A DNA stretch of 10,644 nt from Deltaproteobacteria bacterium. Lineage in GTDB: Bacteria > Myxococcota_A > Polyangia > HGW-17 > SLPX01. Below the pieces are notes generated by a model. It was not told the origin of the DNA and ran no database searches. It was given only the letters and a program-made list of their open reading frames with translations. Location of the stretch: NCBI GenBank assembly GCA_011390535.1, contig JAABSF010000051.1:1-10644 (forward strand), in the 5' to 3' direction. The position numbers and the translations under genes were made by a program. Positions 1-5,955 of this stretch are shown here, in pieces. How positions within the stretch are numbered: position 1 is the stretch's first letter; every line of letters begins with the position of its first letter.

Positions 1-147
1 TTCCGATCTGTCCAATCTCCTGAGAACATCATCAGAGAACTCCCGGCGCCCAAATTCCTTCAAGCTTTGAAGCACCAGGTCATGAGTTTCACCATCTAAA
101 CCGTTTTTCGGTTCACCGAACAAACCTTGACATGCGTGACGGGACAT
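1..147 (-). CDS. N-terminal fragment of a cut-off protein, possibly acyl-CoA dehydrogenase-like
   Basis: The reverse strand reads ATG at 147 and stays open for 49 codons to the window edge, so only the N-terminus is present. The start is supported by a strong Shine-Dalgarno sequence, AAAAGGAGGG (reverse complement of 151-160), just before the ATG. The peptide begins MSRHACQGLFGEPKNG and continues with a charged, probably helical stretch containing LVLQSLKEFGRREF and DDVLRRLDRSE. That helical pattern vaguely recalls the N-terminal helices of some deltaproteobacterial acyl-CoA dehydrogenases, where a similar helix precedes a short FPEE-type segment. This is a loose impression without a diagnostic motif. 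The gene itself is fairly secure; the product is not. Confidence 0.6.
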   Translation of the reverse strand, partial: MSRHACQGLFGEPKNGLDGETHDLVLQSLKEFGRREFSDDVLRRLDRSE

Positions 148-761
148 CACCCCTCCTTTTATTCACTCCCAGCGCTTCAATGTGCTGAAATTACAATTCT
201 TATTTGATCCACCGGGAGCAACATAAAAAATCAATCTAAAAAGACCTCGGCATAAGAACACACTGGGCCGGGTCACCAGAACAATGATGACGTAGAGGAA
301 CAAGCAAATCATGTGCCACAAAAAAGCCACCCCCTGCAGCCTGTATTGAATAACTATCGTTTGCCTTAAAAGAGCGTCTAACGCTTTAATAATGTGGCGA
401 TTTCGGCTCTGCAGAAAGTCAGGGCTAATAAACCCACGGAACATCTTCAGGAGAAAGGGGTCGTTGATTGGTGCGTTTGTTTTTTCGCAGTAACGAAGAA
501 TTCGCACTAAGGGTCCTAAGCCCTGACCCAGACAAAAAACTGAAAGAGAATAAAAACTCTCCGTAGTAGTTATAGTGGTCGGAGACTAAAAAGGGCGAGA
601 GAAAAAGAGCGTCCAAAGGAGAGATTTTAAGACGAGAGATTTTAATTAGACGAGAGATGTTCATCGTCGAGCTGTAAAACAAATCATCAAATAATGCGTT
701 ATATGTTTCCAGCACAATCAATTAAAATGTAGAGAAAACTTCTCAAAAGTGAACACATAAA
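148..761. other. Long intergenic region without a convincing gene
   Basis: About 610 bp separate the divergent starts at 147 (-) and 762 (+). Two reverse-strand open stretches (about 163-507 and 425-721) have no ribosome-binding site, overlap each other in different frames, and encode compositionally odd, hydrophobic or serine-rich peptides, so I do not call them. The segment holds a small repeat cluster at 616-658 and a weak 5-bp inverted repeat GGGTC/GACCC at 511-515 and 525-529. Promoters for both flanking genes must lie here, but I see no hexamer pair good enough to call. Confidence 0.6.
616..658. repeat. Short direct repeats, core GACGAGAGAT
   Basis: A 15-bp unit occurs at 616-630 (AAGGAGAGATTTTAA) and 631-645 (GACGAGAGATTTTAA). 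The 10-bp core GACGAGAGAT recurs at 649-658, 18 bp further on. They lie 104-146 bp upstream of the cupin start. They could be binding sites for a regulator of that gene or a replication-slippage product; the sequence does not decide. Confidence 0.5.
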
Positions 762-1106
762 ATGAATATCAAAAATGGGACCATCGAACCTGAAAAGATA
801 ATCAATATCCGTTCTGAGCTGCCCTATCAAAAACAATCCGTTGTATCCAGAGCCCTTTTGGAAATAACTTCAGGAAACATCGACATCATGGCCCTGGATG
901 AAGGTTTGGGGATTTCTGAACATGTCTTTAAGTTGGATGGTTTGCTGATAGTGCTGGAAGGAAAACTCAATATAAAGATGATCTCCGGAGAGTTCATTTT
1001 GGACAAGGAAGAAGCGCTGCTGATCCCGGCATGCAAAGCTCACTCCATTCACGCAGTTGAAAGAACAAAAGTTCTAATTATCACTTTTAAAGATATGGAC
1101 GAATGA
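762..1106 (+). CDS. Small single-domain cupin protein
   Basis: This 114-residue protein matches the pattern of the small stand-alone cupins, a beta-barrel family that often binds a metal. Residues 26-36 (SVVSRALLEIT) form the lead-in strand. Residues 48-56 (GLGISEHVF) carry His54 at the position usually held by the first metal-ligand histidine. LEG (65-67) is the turn after strand 4, and residues 88-98 (IPACKAHSIHA) carry His94 and His97 in the second cupin motif. The ending VERTKVLIITF is typical of the subfamily, in which many members read AVERFKMLLT. The length is normal for the family. The substrate is unknown; relatives are annotated only as cupin-domain proteins. The start ATG lacks a clear Shine-Dalgarno sequence. 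The gene stands alone: the next gene on this strand begins 500 bp later and has its own promoter. Confidence 0.85.
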   Translation: MNIKNGTIEPEKIINIRSELPYQKQSVVSRALLEITSGNIDIMALDEGLGISEHVFKLDGLLIVLEGKLNIKMISGEFILDKEEALLIPACKAHSIHAVERTKVLIITFKDMDE

Positions 1107-1397
1107 ATTCTGCAGAGCCTGCACAGGAAGAAACAGACAAAATCCAGAGGTACCTCAAAAAAACTTCGAAATCAGAGGAGCCTCAAAAAAACCCTCGAAA
1201 TTAACGCATAAGCATTGTTCTTGTTCTATTATTGTGACTCGAACCCGTATCTAATGTTCCATAACTGATAATCACGAGGCCCACCCGTGGGGTCTATCGC
1301 CCCCAGGCCACGACCCCCAATATCTCTATCTATAATCAGGATTTTTGATAAAAACAAAAAAAATGCGCCCATTACCCTCATTTTCACCCCGCATCCG
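1107..1397. other. Intergenic region with GC-rich structured block
   Basis: No gene is visible between the cupin stop and the kinase promoter. The stretch contains a tandem duplication at 1145-1201, a GC-rich block at 1276-1318 able to form a 6-bp stem (GGGGTC 1289-1294 with GACCCC 1312-1317), and a perfect TATAAT at 1331-1336. The hexamer 17 bp upstream of that TATAAT (CCACGA) is unlike TTGACA, so any promoter there would need an activator or extra contacts. A tRNA T-arm look-alike (CTCGAACCC near 1238) does not fold into a tRNA. Confidence 0.5.
1145..1201. repeat. Tandem 28/29-bp duplication with palindromic head and A-tract
   Basis: Copy 1 is 1145-1172 and copy 2 is 1173-1201. Both begin CAGAGG, continue CCTC plus seven A residues, and end TCGAAAT. 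Copy 1 contains the perfect palindrome GAGGTACCTC; copy 2 has the near-palindrome GAGGAGCCTC. Each hyphenated palindrome is followed by an A7 tract, so this is not a plus-strand terminator (no T tract). The two sites could bind a dimeric regulator, or be a simple local duplication. Confidence 0.6.
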
Positions 1398-1456
1398 TTG
1401 ACACAGCGAAGTAAAAAAGGATAATATCAGGGTCTATTAGGGTCTGAAGCCCCCAG
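1290..1456. repeat. 17-bp element GGGTCTnnnGCCCCCAG, two copies 150 bp apart
   Basis: The element GGGTCTnnnGCCCCCAG occurs at 1290-1306 (spacer ATC) and 1440-1456 (spacer GAA): 14 of 14 defined bases are identical and the copies are offset by exactly 150 bp. A further AGGGTCT at 1429-1435 lies 10 bp, one helical turn, before the one in copy 2. Copy 2 sits immediately downstream of the kinase promoter -10 box and copy 1 just upstream of a TATAAT at 1331. The paired placement suggests operator sites that could support looping. This is an inference. Confidence 0.5.
1398..1427 (+). promoter_or_regulatory. Near-consensus sigma70-type promoter of the kinase operon
   Basis: TTGACA at 1398-1403 is a perfect -35 hexamer. 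It is followed after 18 bp by TAATAT at 1422-1427, a good -10. Transcription would start near 1434, giving a leader of about 170 nt before the kinase ATG at 1605. It is the best promoter in the window. The region upstream (1340-1370) is AT-rich. The repeated AGGGTCT boxes begin right after the -10, a position where a bound repressor would block initiation. Confidence 0.75.
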
Positions 1457-1571
1457 CCGGCTTGGCGCAGCCCAGGTTTGTTACAGTCCCGGCTCATCTT
1501 TGCGACAGGAGAATATCCCTGTCTGAGCTTAAGGCTGAGCACTGGTGGTTCTTGTGCTCTTTTGTTTTTTT
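1434..1571 (+). promoter_or_regulatory. Candidate attenuator leader or small RNA (~138 nt)
   Basis: Between promoter and terminator there is no reading frame worth calling, but RNA structure is visible. GACAGG (1504-1509) pairs with CCTGTC (1518-1523), and this stem can be lengthened by GCTCA (1492-1496) with TGAGC (1524-1528). A second TGAGC at 1536-1540 overlaps the 5' arm of the terminator. GCTCA can therefore pair with either copy, and pairing with the distal one would disrupt the terminator. That is the logic of an attenuator, though I recognise no known riboswitch. Alternatively, the transcript is a free small RNA that ends at 1571 with some read-through into the kinase gene. Confidence 0.4.
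1537..1571 (+). terminator. Intrinsic-terminator-like hairpin upstream of the kinase gene
   Basis: GAGCAC (1537-1542) and GTGCTC (1554-1559) form a perfect 6-bp stem with an 11-nt loop. A T-rich tail follows directly (1560-1571, eleven T residues broken by one G). It lies downstream of the promoter at 1398-1427 and 34 bp before the kinase start codon, so it either ends a small RNA or serves as a regulated attenuator. The stem is short, so efficiency is uncertain. Confidence 0.55.
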
Positions 1572-1604
1572 CTATCTGTGAATTCATCAATCGGAGCCTA
1601 AAAC

Positions 1605-4481
1605 ATGGTTCAACAGCCGGTCTCTTTCGGCAAATATATGCTCTTGGAACGGATCTCCGTTGGAGGAATGGCTGAAGTATTCAAGGCCAAATACTCTGGT
1701 GTGGAAGGTTTTCAAAAAATCCTCGCCATCAAACGGATCCTGCCTTCTCTCACCGATGACGCTGAGTTCATCAGAATGTTCATCGATGAAGCGAAAATAG
1801 CCGGGCAATTAAACCACGCCAACATTTGCCAAATTTATGAGCTGGGCAAAATCAACCAGCATCATTTTATCGCGATGGAGTACATATGGGGTAAAGATCT
1901 CCTCCAGATCTCCAACCGCTACAAAAAAATGCGTCAGACCATGCCTTTTTCGCAAGCCTGCTATATCCTCGGCAAGGCATGTGAGGCCCTGGACTACGCA
2001 CACAAAAAAAAGGACGCCCATGGACGCCCCATGAGCATCATCCATAGAGATGTAACACCTCAAAACATCTTAATCTCTTACGAGGGCGAGGTAAAACTCA
2101 TCGACTTCGGGATCGCGAAAGCCAGAGACAGATCTGCGAAAACCAAGGCAGGTGTGCTAAAGGGAAAATTCGGCTACATGTCGCCGGAGCAGGTACGAGG
2201 GCTGCCTCTCGATCAACGCTCCGACATTTTTTCCATGGGTATTCTGCTCTTTGAGACCACCACAGGACAGAGGCTTTTTGATGGTGAGACCGACTTTGTA
2301 GTCTTGGAAAAAGTACGCAACGGCGAAGTTCCCAGGCCATCAAGTGTCAATCCCCAGATCCCGCGAAAGCTTGAATCCATCTTGATGAGAGCTCTCCAAC
2401 AAGATCCTGATGACAGATACCAAACAGCAGGAGAACTGCACCAGGCACTGCAATCGTTTATGATGACACAGCGCCCGGTTTATTCTGCTAAATTAATGTC
2501 GCAGTGGATGTCCAAAACTTTTGCGGCGGACATCCGCCGGGAAAGAGTATCTCTGGAGCGCTGGTTCAAAGGAGACGAAAGTAGTGGCAGCCCTTCGGCA
2601 ACATCACCACGAAGAAGACAGCCGACCATTCAGCATAAAGCTGCCGCTCCGCCGCCGCCACCCCGTGCGGCCGCACCACCTCCGGTGCCGACGGATGATG
2701 ATGACTCGGACGCAACGATAATAGACGACGAAGGCCGGATGGCGCCACTGCAACCCATCTATGACGAACCACAGAAAAGAGCACCGACGCCTTCCGCCGC
2801 CCCGCCATCAGTGCCTCATCCAGAGAGAGAAGTTGTGGATGAAGAGGAAGAGCCTCTGGGGGACCAGTCTACGGTGATGTTGGAAGAAGGGGAAAACCCC
2901 ATGGCTGCGATTCAAGAACAAGCCACCCAGATGCTCGATGAAGATGATCCTGATCGTCCGGATATGCAGGCCGTTTTAGATAAAATAGCATCCTCTAAAG
3001 AAGAAAGCGCCTCGGCTGCACCCAACCAAACATCGCCAACACCAGCGAAACTTGCGGCCGACAGCTCCTCTGCGCCTCCACAGACCGGCGTCCCGTCACC
3101 CGCATCAAATCAACCTTCTACACCTTCGACTGCGGGCATCGCACCCATAGGAGGTGTAGCGTCCAGTCACCCGGGGCTCAAACCAGCGGTGGATCACAAA
3201 GCATTGGGCACCTCCGTCCCGGGAAAAAAAAGAACGATCCTCAGAGATCTTGCAATAGCGCTTCCTGTTGCAGCAGCCTTCTTTGCTCTTGGCGCATTCG
3301 CAATGAAACTACGGGGTTCGCAAAAAGCCGCCTCTGCAGTTCAGAAAGGCACGATTGTTATCGGAGTTCGTCCGGACACCAAGGCAAAGATATCTCTGAA
3401 CAACAACAAAAGCGCAGAAATAACCGGAGCGGATATGGCTGTCTTCGATGACATCAATCAAGGCTCCCACGTAGTGAAAATCGAAGCTGAAGGTTTTAAG
3501 GCAAAAGAGTTCCAATTATCCGTAGACAAGGGAGGTGTAACCACAAAATCCGTCATCCTGGAGAAGCTGAGACAGCCTTCTGTGCTGAACCTGAACATCA
3601 GCCCCCAAGAGGCAAAGGCGATAGTCCGGATCGACAACGAAAAGATCCCCAGCGATGCTCTTGGTGAACCCATACCGCTTCCTTTCGACAAAATGGTTAA
3701 GGTCGAAGTTTTCGCGTTCGGTTACAATAGTTTCGAGAAAACCATTTCAGAAACCGCCGACGAGAAGATACCGCTGGATGTAAAATTGAAAAAGGCCGAG
3801 CAACCCATGATACAAATAGACAGCGAGCCTGAAGGAGCCGCTGTTTTTCTGGACGGCGAAGAGAAATGTAAAACACTCTGTCGTCTGACGGATCTGCCTT
3901 TGAAAAAACCAATAACCTTGTCGGTAAAAAAAGAAGGTTTTCACCCTCAAAAGTGGAAGATGTCTTTCAAAAAGGGAGATGCGGGCAAAGACCTTTTAGC
4001 TGCATTAAAGCCTGTCGAGAAGGCGGACGCAGACCCTTCGGGCGAAGAAGAAAAAGAAGAGTCCGCGCTTGCCGAGAAACCTGAAGAAACTCAAGAAGAA
4101 GACACCGAAAACACACAGACAAAGTCGAAAACAAGAGACCGCAAGAAACCCACGACCAGGCAACGCCATAAAACAAGACCTAGAACGAGAGAGCGGCCTC
4201 GCCCCAGACCGCCACGGCCACAGGCTCCCAAAGACGATTGTGATTCCCGCTGTCCTTCCAAGACAAAGGGATGTCTCTGGGTAAACTCGCAACCGCGTGC
4301 GAGGGTACATATCGGAGGTAAAGACACTGGAAGAAACACTCCCATATTCGGTAACCGGGCGCTTCAATTGAAACCCGGCTATCACAGGGTTACCTTTGTT
4401 ACACCCGATGGGAAGAAACACAAATTCGGCGTCAACGTAAAAGCCTGTAAGGTCAGCCGTCTGGTCCGACGACTCAAGTGA
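1605..4481 (+). CDS. Membrane Ser/Thr protein kinase with PEGA-like sensor domains
   Basis: This 958-residue protein is an active-looking eukaryotic-type kinase anchored in the cytoplasmic membrane. The kinase domain is about residues 9-285. It has the nucleotide loop ISVGGMAEVF (17-26, with the first glycine of the usual GxGxxG replaced by Ser18), Lys43 in AIK, Glu62 in helix C, the catalytic loop HRDVTPQN (147-154, Asp149), DFG (168-170), the activation segment ending MSPEQ (192-196), and Asp207. A disordered Pro/Ala/acidic linker (about 325-545) follows, then one membrane helix (about 549-569). Outside the membrane are probably four PEGA-like beta domains (about 580-655, 658-728, 735-800, 888-957); PEGA domains are associated with surface binding. 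Between the last two lies an acidic stretch (810-833) and then an Arg/Pro/Lys-rich one (839-872). GGAG at 1593-1596 supports the start. The 3' end overlaps the next gene, implying translational coupling. The substrate is unknown. Confidence 0.93.
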   Translation: MVQQPVSFGKYMLLERISVGGMAEVFKAKYSGVEGFQKILAIKRILPSLTDDAEFIRMFIDEAKIAGQLNHANICQIYELGKINQHHFIAMEYIWGKDLLQISNRYKKMRQTMPFSQACYILGKACEALDYAHKKKDAHGRPMSIIHRDVTPQNILISYEGEVKLIDFGIAKARDRSAKTKAGVLKGKFGYMSPEQVRGLPLDQRSDIFSMGILLFETTTGQRLFDGETDFVVLEKVRNGEVPRPSSVNPQIPRKLESILMRALQQDPDDRYQTAGELHQALQSFMMTQRPVYSAKLMSQWMSKTFAADIRRERVSLERWFKGDESSGSPSATSPRRRQPTIQHKAAAPPPPPRAAAPPPVPTDDDDSDATIIDDEGRMAPLQPIYDEPQKRAPTPSAAPPSVPHPEREVVDEEEEPLGDQSTVMLEEGENPMAAIQEQATQMLDEDDPDRPDMQAVLDKIASSKEESASAAPNQTSPTPAKLAADSSSAPPQTGVPSPASNQPSTPSTAGIAPIGGVASSHPGLKPAVDHKALGTSVPGKKRTILRDLAIALPVAAAFFALGAFAMKLRGSQKAASAVQKGTIVIGVRPDTKAKISLNNNKSAEITGADMAVFDDINQGSHVVKIEAEGFKAKEFQLSVDKGGVTTKSVILEKLRQPSVLNLNISPQEAKAIVRIDNEKIPSDALGEPIPLPFDKMVKVEVFAFGYNSFEKTISETADEKIPLDVKLKKAEQPMIQIDSEPEGAAVFLDGEEKCKTLCRLTDLPLKKPITLSVKKEGFHPQKWKMSFKKGDAGKDLLAALKPVEKADADPSGEEEKEESALAEKPEETQEEDTENTQTKSKTRDRKKPTTRQRHKTRPRTRERPRPRPPRPQAPKDDCDSRCPSKTKGCLWVNSQPRARVHIGGKDTGRNTPIFGNRALQLKPGYHRVTFVTPDGKKHKFGVNVKACKVSRLVRRLK

Positions 4482-5671
4482 TGAAGAAACGAAGAACAAT
4501 TCCTCCACGGCGTCGTTTACGTCTCTCTTCATTTGACGTAAACGCTATCAGAAGTTTACTGCGTGGAGAATCCGTTATTGACTGGCACAGACTTCACTTT
4601 GAAAATGAAAGAGAAGTAGCCAGGTTTTTGCGCCTGAACGAGTTTCATGTCGAAGTCCGGGCCGACATGGAATATCTGGACAGCCTGAGAGAAGAAGCCG
4701 TCGATTATCTGCGGCGGACGTTTTCTCTGAAAATCCCACTTTATTTAGCTGAGGAGATACCTGCAAAAGAGCTCCTGCTCAAAGCATCCGAAAACGGAAA
4801 AAACAAAGACAGACTCACGGCATGTACAATACTGAAAATAATGCTCATCCTCCACCATCTGGACGGTCACGAGGTTGACTACCGTTTACCCGTTTCAAGG
4901 GATGAATTGACCAGTCTCGTAGAGGCCAAAGTAGTACAAGTTGTAGAAGAAATCCGTGCAGCCGATGTACCTGTCATAGAGTTTTCTTGGAGCCGGAAAT
5001 CCCGGGACAGCCTTATAACCAAGCTGCTATCTAAAAGAGACACAATCGCGTCAAAGGTTTATGACCGTCTACGTTTCAGGATCATTGTAAAAGAAAGAGC
5101 TCATCTTGTGCCTTTACTTTGGGAGCTTCTACACAGACTAATCCCTTTTAATTACATAATCCCCGGGGAAAGTGACAACAGCCTCTTACAAACACATGAC
5201 ATTGAAAGTTATATTCAAGAAGATGTCCGCAACATCAAGCAAAATAACGCTAAGGGTATTCCGGACGAAATGTTTGTAGAGCTCAAATCCGGCCCCTCGA
5301 ATGAGTTTTCCAGCCCAAACTACAGAATCATAAATTTCGTAACGGATCTTCCCATAAGGGTCGAACCTTTCATGAATCGAGTTCCCATGATGGAATGGGA
5401 TCGCCTTGTACCCATGACCTTTGTTTTAGCGGAATTTCAAATCGCAGACTGGGCAACAGCTAAATCCAATGAACAGGGAGACTGTAATCACGAGCTATAC
5501 AAAACAAGGCAGTTAGAGACGGTCAAGAAGAGACTTTTGAATGACGGGTTCCATGATAGCAAAGCAAAAAGACAAAAAAAGAGCCGCAACAGGTCTTCTC
5601 CAAAACTGGATGGTGAGTTGATTGAAATCAAGAAATGGGAGGAGTCCAAATCTAAGGAAGAGCTTCCCTAA
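4481..5671 (+). CDS. TIGR04552-like protein; probable divergent RelA/SpoT-type nucleotidyltransferase
   Basis: The start is ATG at 4481, sharing one base with the kinase TGA; GTG at 4478 would add one residue. No ribosome-binding site is visible, which fits coupling to kinase translation. The 396-residue protein resembles a deltaproteobacterial family I recall as TIGR04552 (remembered, unverified), with IRSLLRGESVIDWHRL (24-39) typical. Central motifs parallel the RelA/SpoT synthetase domain: a basic patch R172-K173-S-R175-D-S and K181, then VYDRLRFRIIV (193-203) like the Asp-containing strand of Rel enzymes, then LHRLIPF. Further on come NYRIINFV (280-287) at the place of the Rel YRSLH segment, and AEFQI (317-321) like EVQIR. 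Last is NEQGDCNHELYK (330-341), like the AExGxAxHxxYK helix. Two insertions (about 228-278 and 292-315) and a lysine-rich tail (361-396) are not Rel-like. The enzymatic reaction is unproven. Confidence 0.85.
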   Translation: MKKRRTIPPRRRLRLSSFDVNAIRSLLRGESVIDWHRLHFENEREVARFLRLNEFHVEVRADMEYLDSLREEAVDYLRRTFSLKIPLYLAEEIPAKELLLKASENGKNKDRLTACTILKIMLILHHLDGHEVDYRLPVSRDELTSLVEAKVVQVVEEIRAADVPVIEFSWSRKSRDSLITKLLSKRDTIASKVYDRLRFRIIVKERAHLVPLLWELLHRLIPFNYIIPGESDNSLLQTHDIESYIQEDVRNIKQNNAKGIPDEMFVELKSGPSNEFSSPNYRIINFVTDLPIRVEPFMNRVPMMEWDRLVPMTFVLAEFQIADWATAKSNEQGDCNHELYKTRQLETVKKRLLNDGFHDSKAKRQKKSRNRSSPKLDGELIEIKKWEESKSKEELP

Positions 5672-5692
5672 GAAACATATACTCCCCTAACA

Positions 5693-5836
5693 TGATGACT
5701 TGATGACTTGATGACTTGATGACTTGATAACTTTGTGACTTGATGACTTGATATCTTTGTGGCTTGATGACTTGATATCTTTGTGGCTTGATGACTTGAT
5801 ATCTTTGTGACTTGATGACTTGATATCTTTGTGACT
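5693..5836. repeat. Non-coding 8-bp tandem repeat with 24-bp higher-order unit
   Basis: Eighteen consecutive 8-bp units run without a break. Four TGATGACT units occupy 5693-5724. The array then settles into a three-unit cycle: TGATGACT, then TGATATCT (TGATAACT once), then TTGTGACT or TTGTGGCT. Counting from 5717 there are five 24-bp cycles; cycles 2 and 3 share TTGTGGCT, cycles 4 and 5 share TTGTGACT. On the plus strand the 8-bp period puts TGA in all three frames, so it is not coding. The pattern implies growth first by 8-bp slippage, then by 24-bp duplication. It lies between the stop at 5671 and the lipoprotein start at 5956. Confidence 0.95.
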
Positions 5837-5873
5837 TGAATTGCCCCTACGTCCAGAATGGGTTATCGAGCAA

Positions 5874-5886
5874 AATGCTGAGCATT
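5874..5886. promoter_or_regulatory. 13-bp hyphenated palindrome, candidate operator
   Basis: AATGCT-G-AGCATT is a perfect 6+1+6 inverted repeat, 69 bp upstream of the lipoprotein ATG at 5956 and 38 bp after the tandem array. The size and position fit a dimeric repressor site, but no good promoter hexamers are visible around it. The remaining gap (5837-5955) shows nothing else callable. Confidence 0.3.
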
Positions 5887-5955
5887 CAACTCCAGGGTGT
5901 GGCTTCAGAGACCAAAGCCTTGGTTAATTTGTAAACCGCAGACCCAAAGTTTTTG

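Noticed and set aside
163..507. Reverse-strand open frame of 114 codons, hydrophobic, ending 15 bp before the gene at 147
   Set aside because: It begins with GTG, lacks a ribosome-binding site, has irregular composition and resembles no family I know; the region also contains an overlapping open frame of no better quality.
425..721. Reverse-strand open frame of 98 codons, rich in Ser, Leu and Phe
   Set aside because: It covers the GACGAGAGAT repeats, has no ribosome-binding site and ends inside the previous doubtful frame in a different phase. It looks like chance.
1230..1260. Possible tRNA fragment (CTCGAACCC looks like a reversed T-arm)
   Set aside because: The flanking bases do not pair into a T-stem and no acceptor, anticodon or D-arm can be built around it.
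1478..1675. Plus-strand 65-codon frame overlapping the kinase start
   Set aside because: It starts with TTG, runs through the terminator-like T tract and overlaps the well-supported kinase start in another frame.
5693..5836. CRISPR-like array
   Set aside because: Units are contiguous 8-mers without unique spacers, and no cas genes are nearby.
5690..5840. Reverse strand of the 8/24-bp array is open and could encode a short repeated peptide such as SHKDIKSS
   Set aside because: There is no start codon with a ribosome-binding site, the open stretch is only about 50 codons, and the openness follows from the repeat itself.
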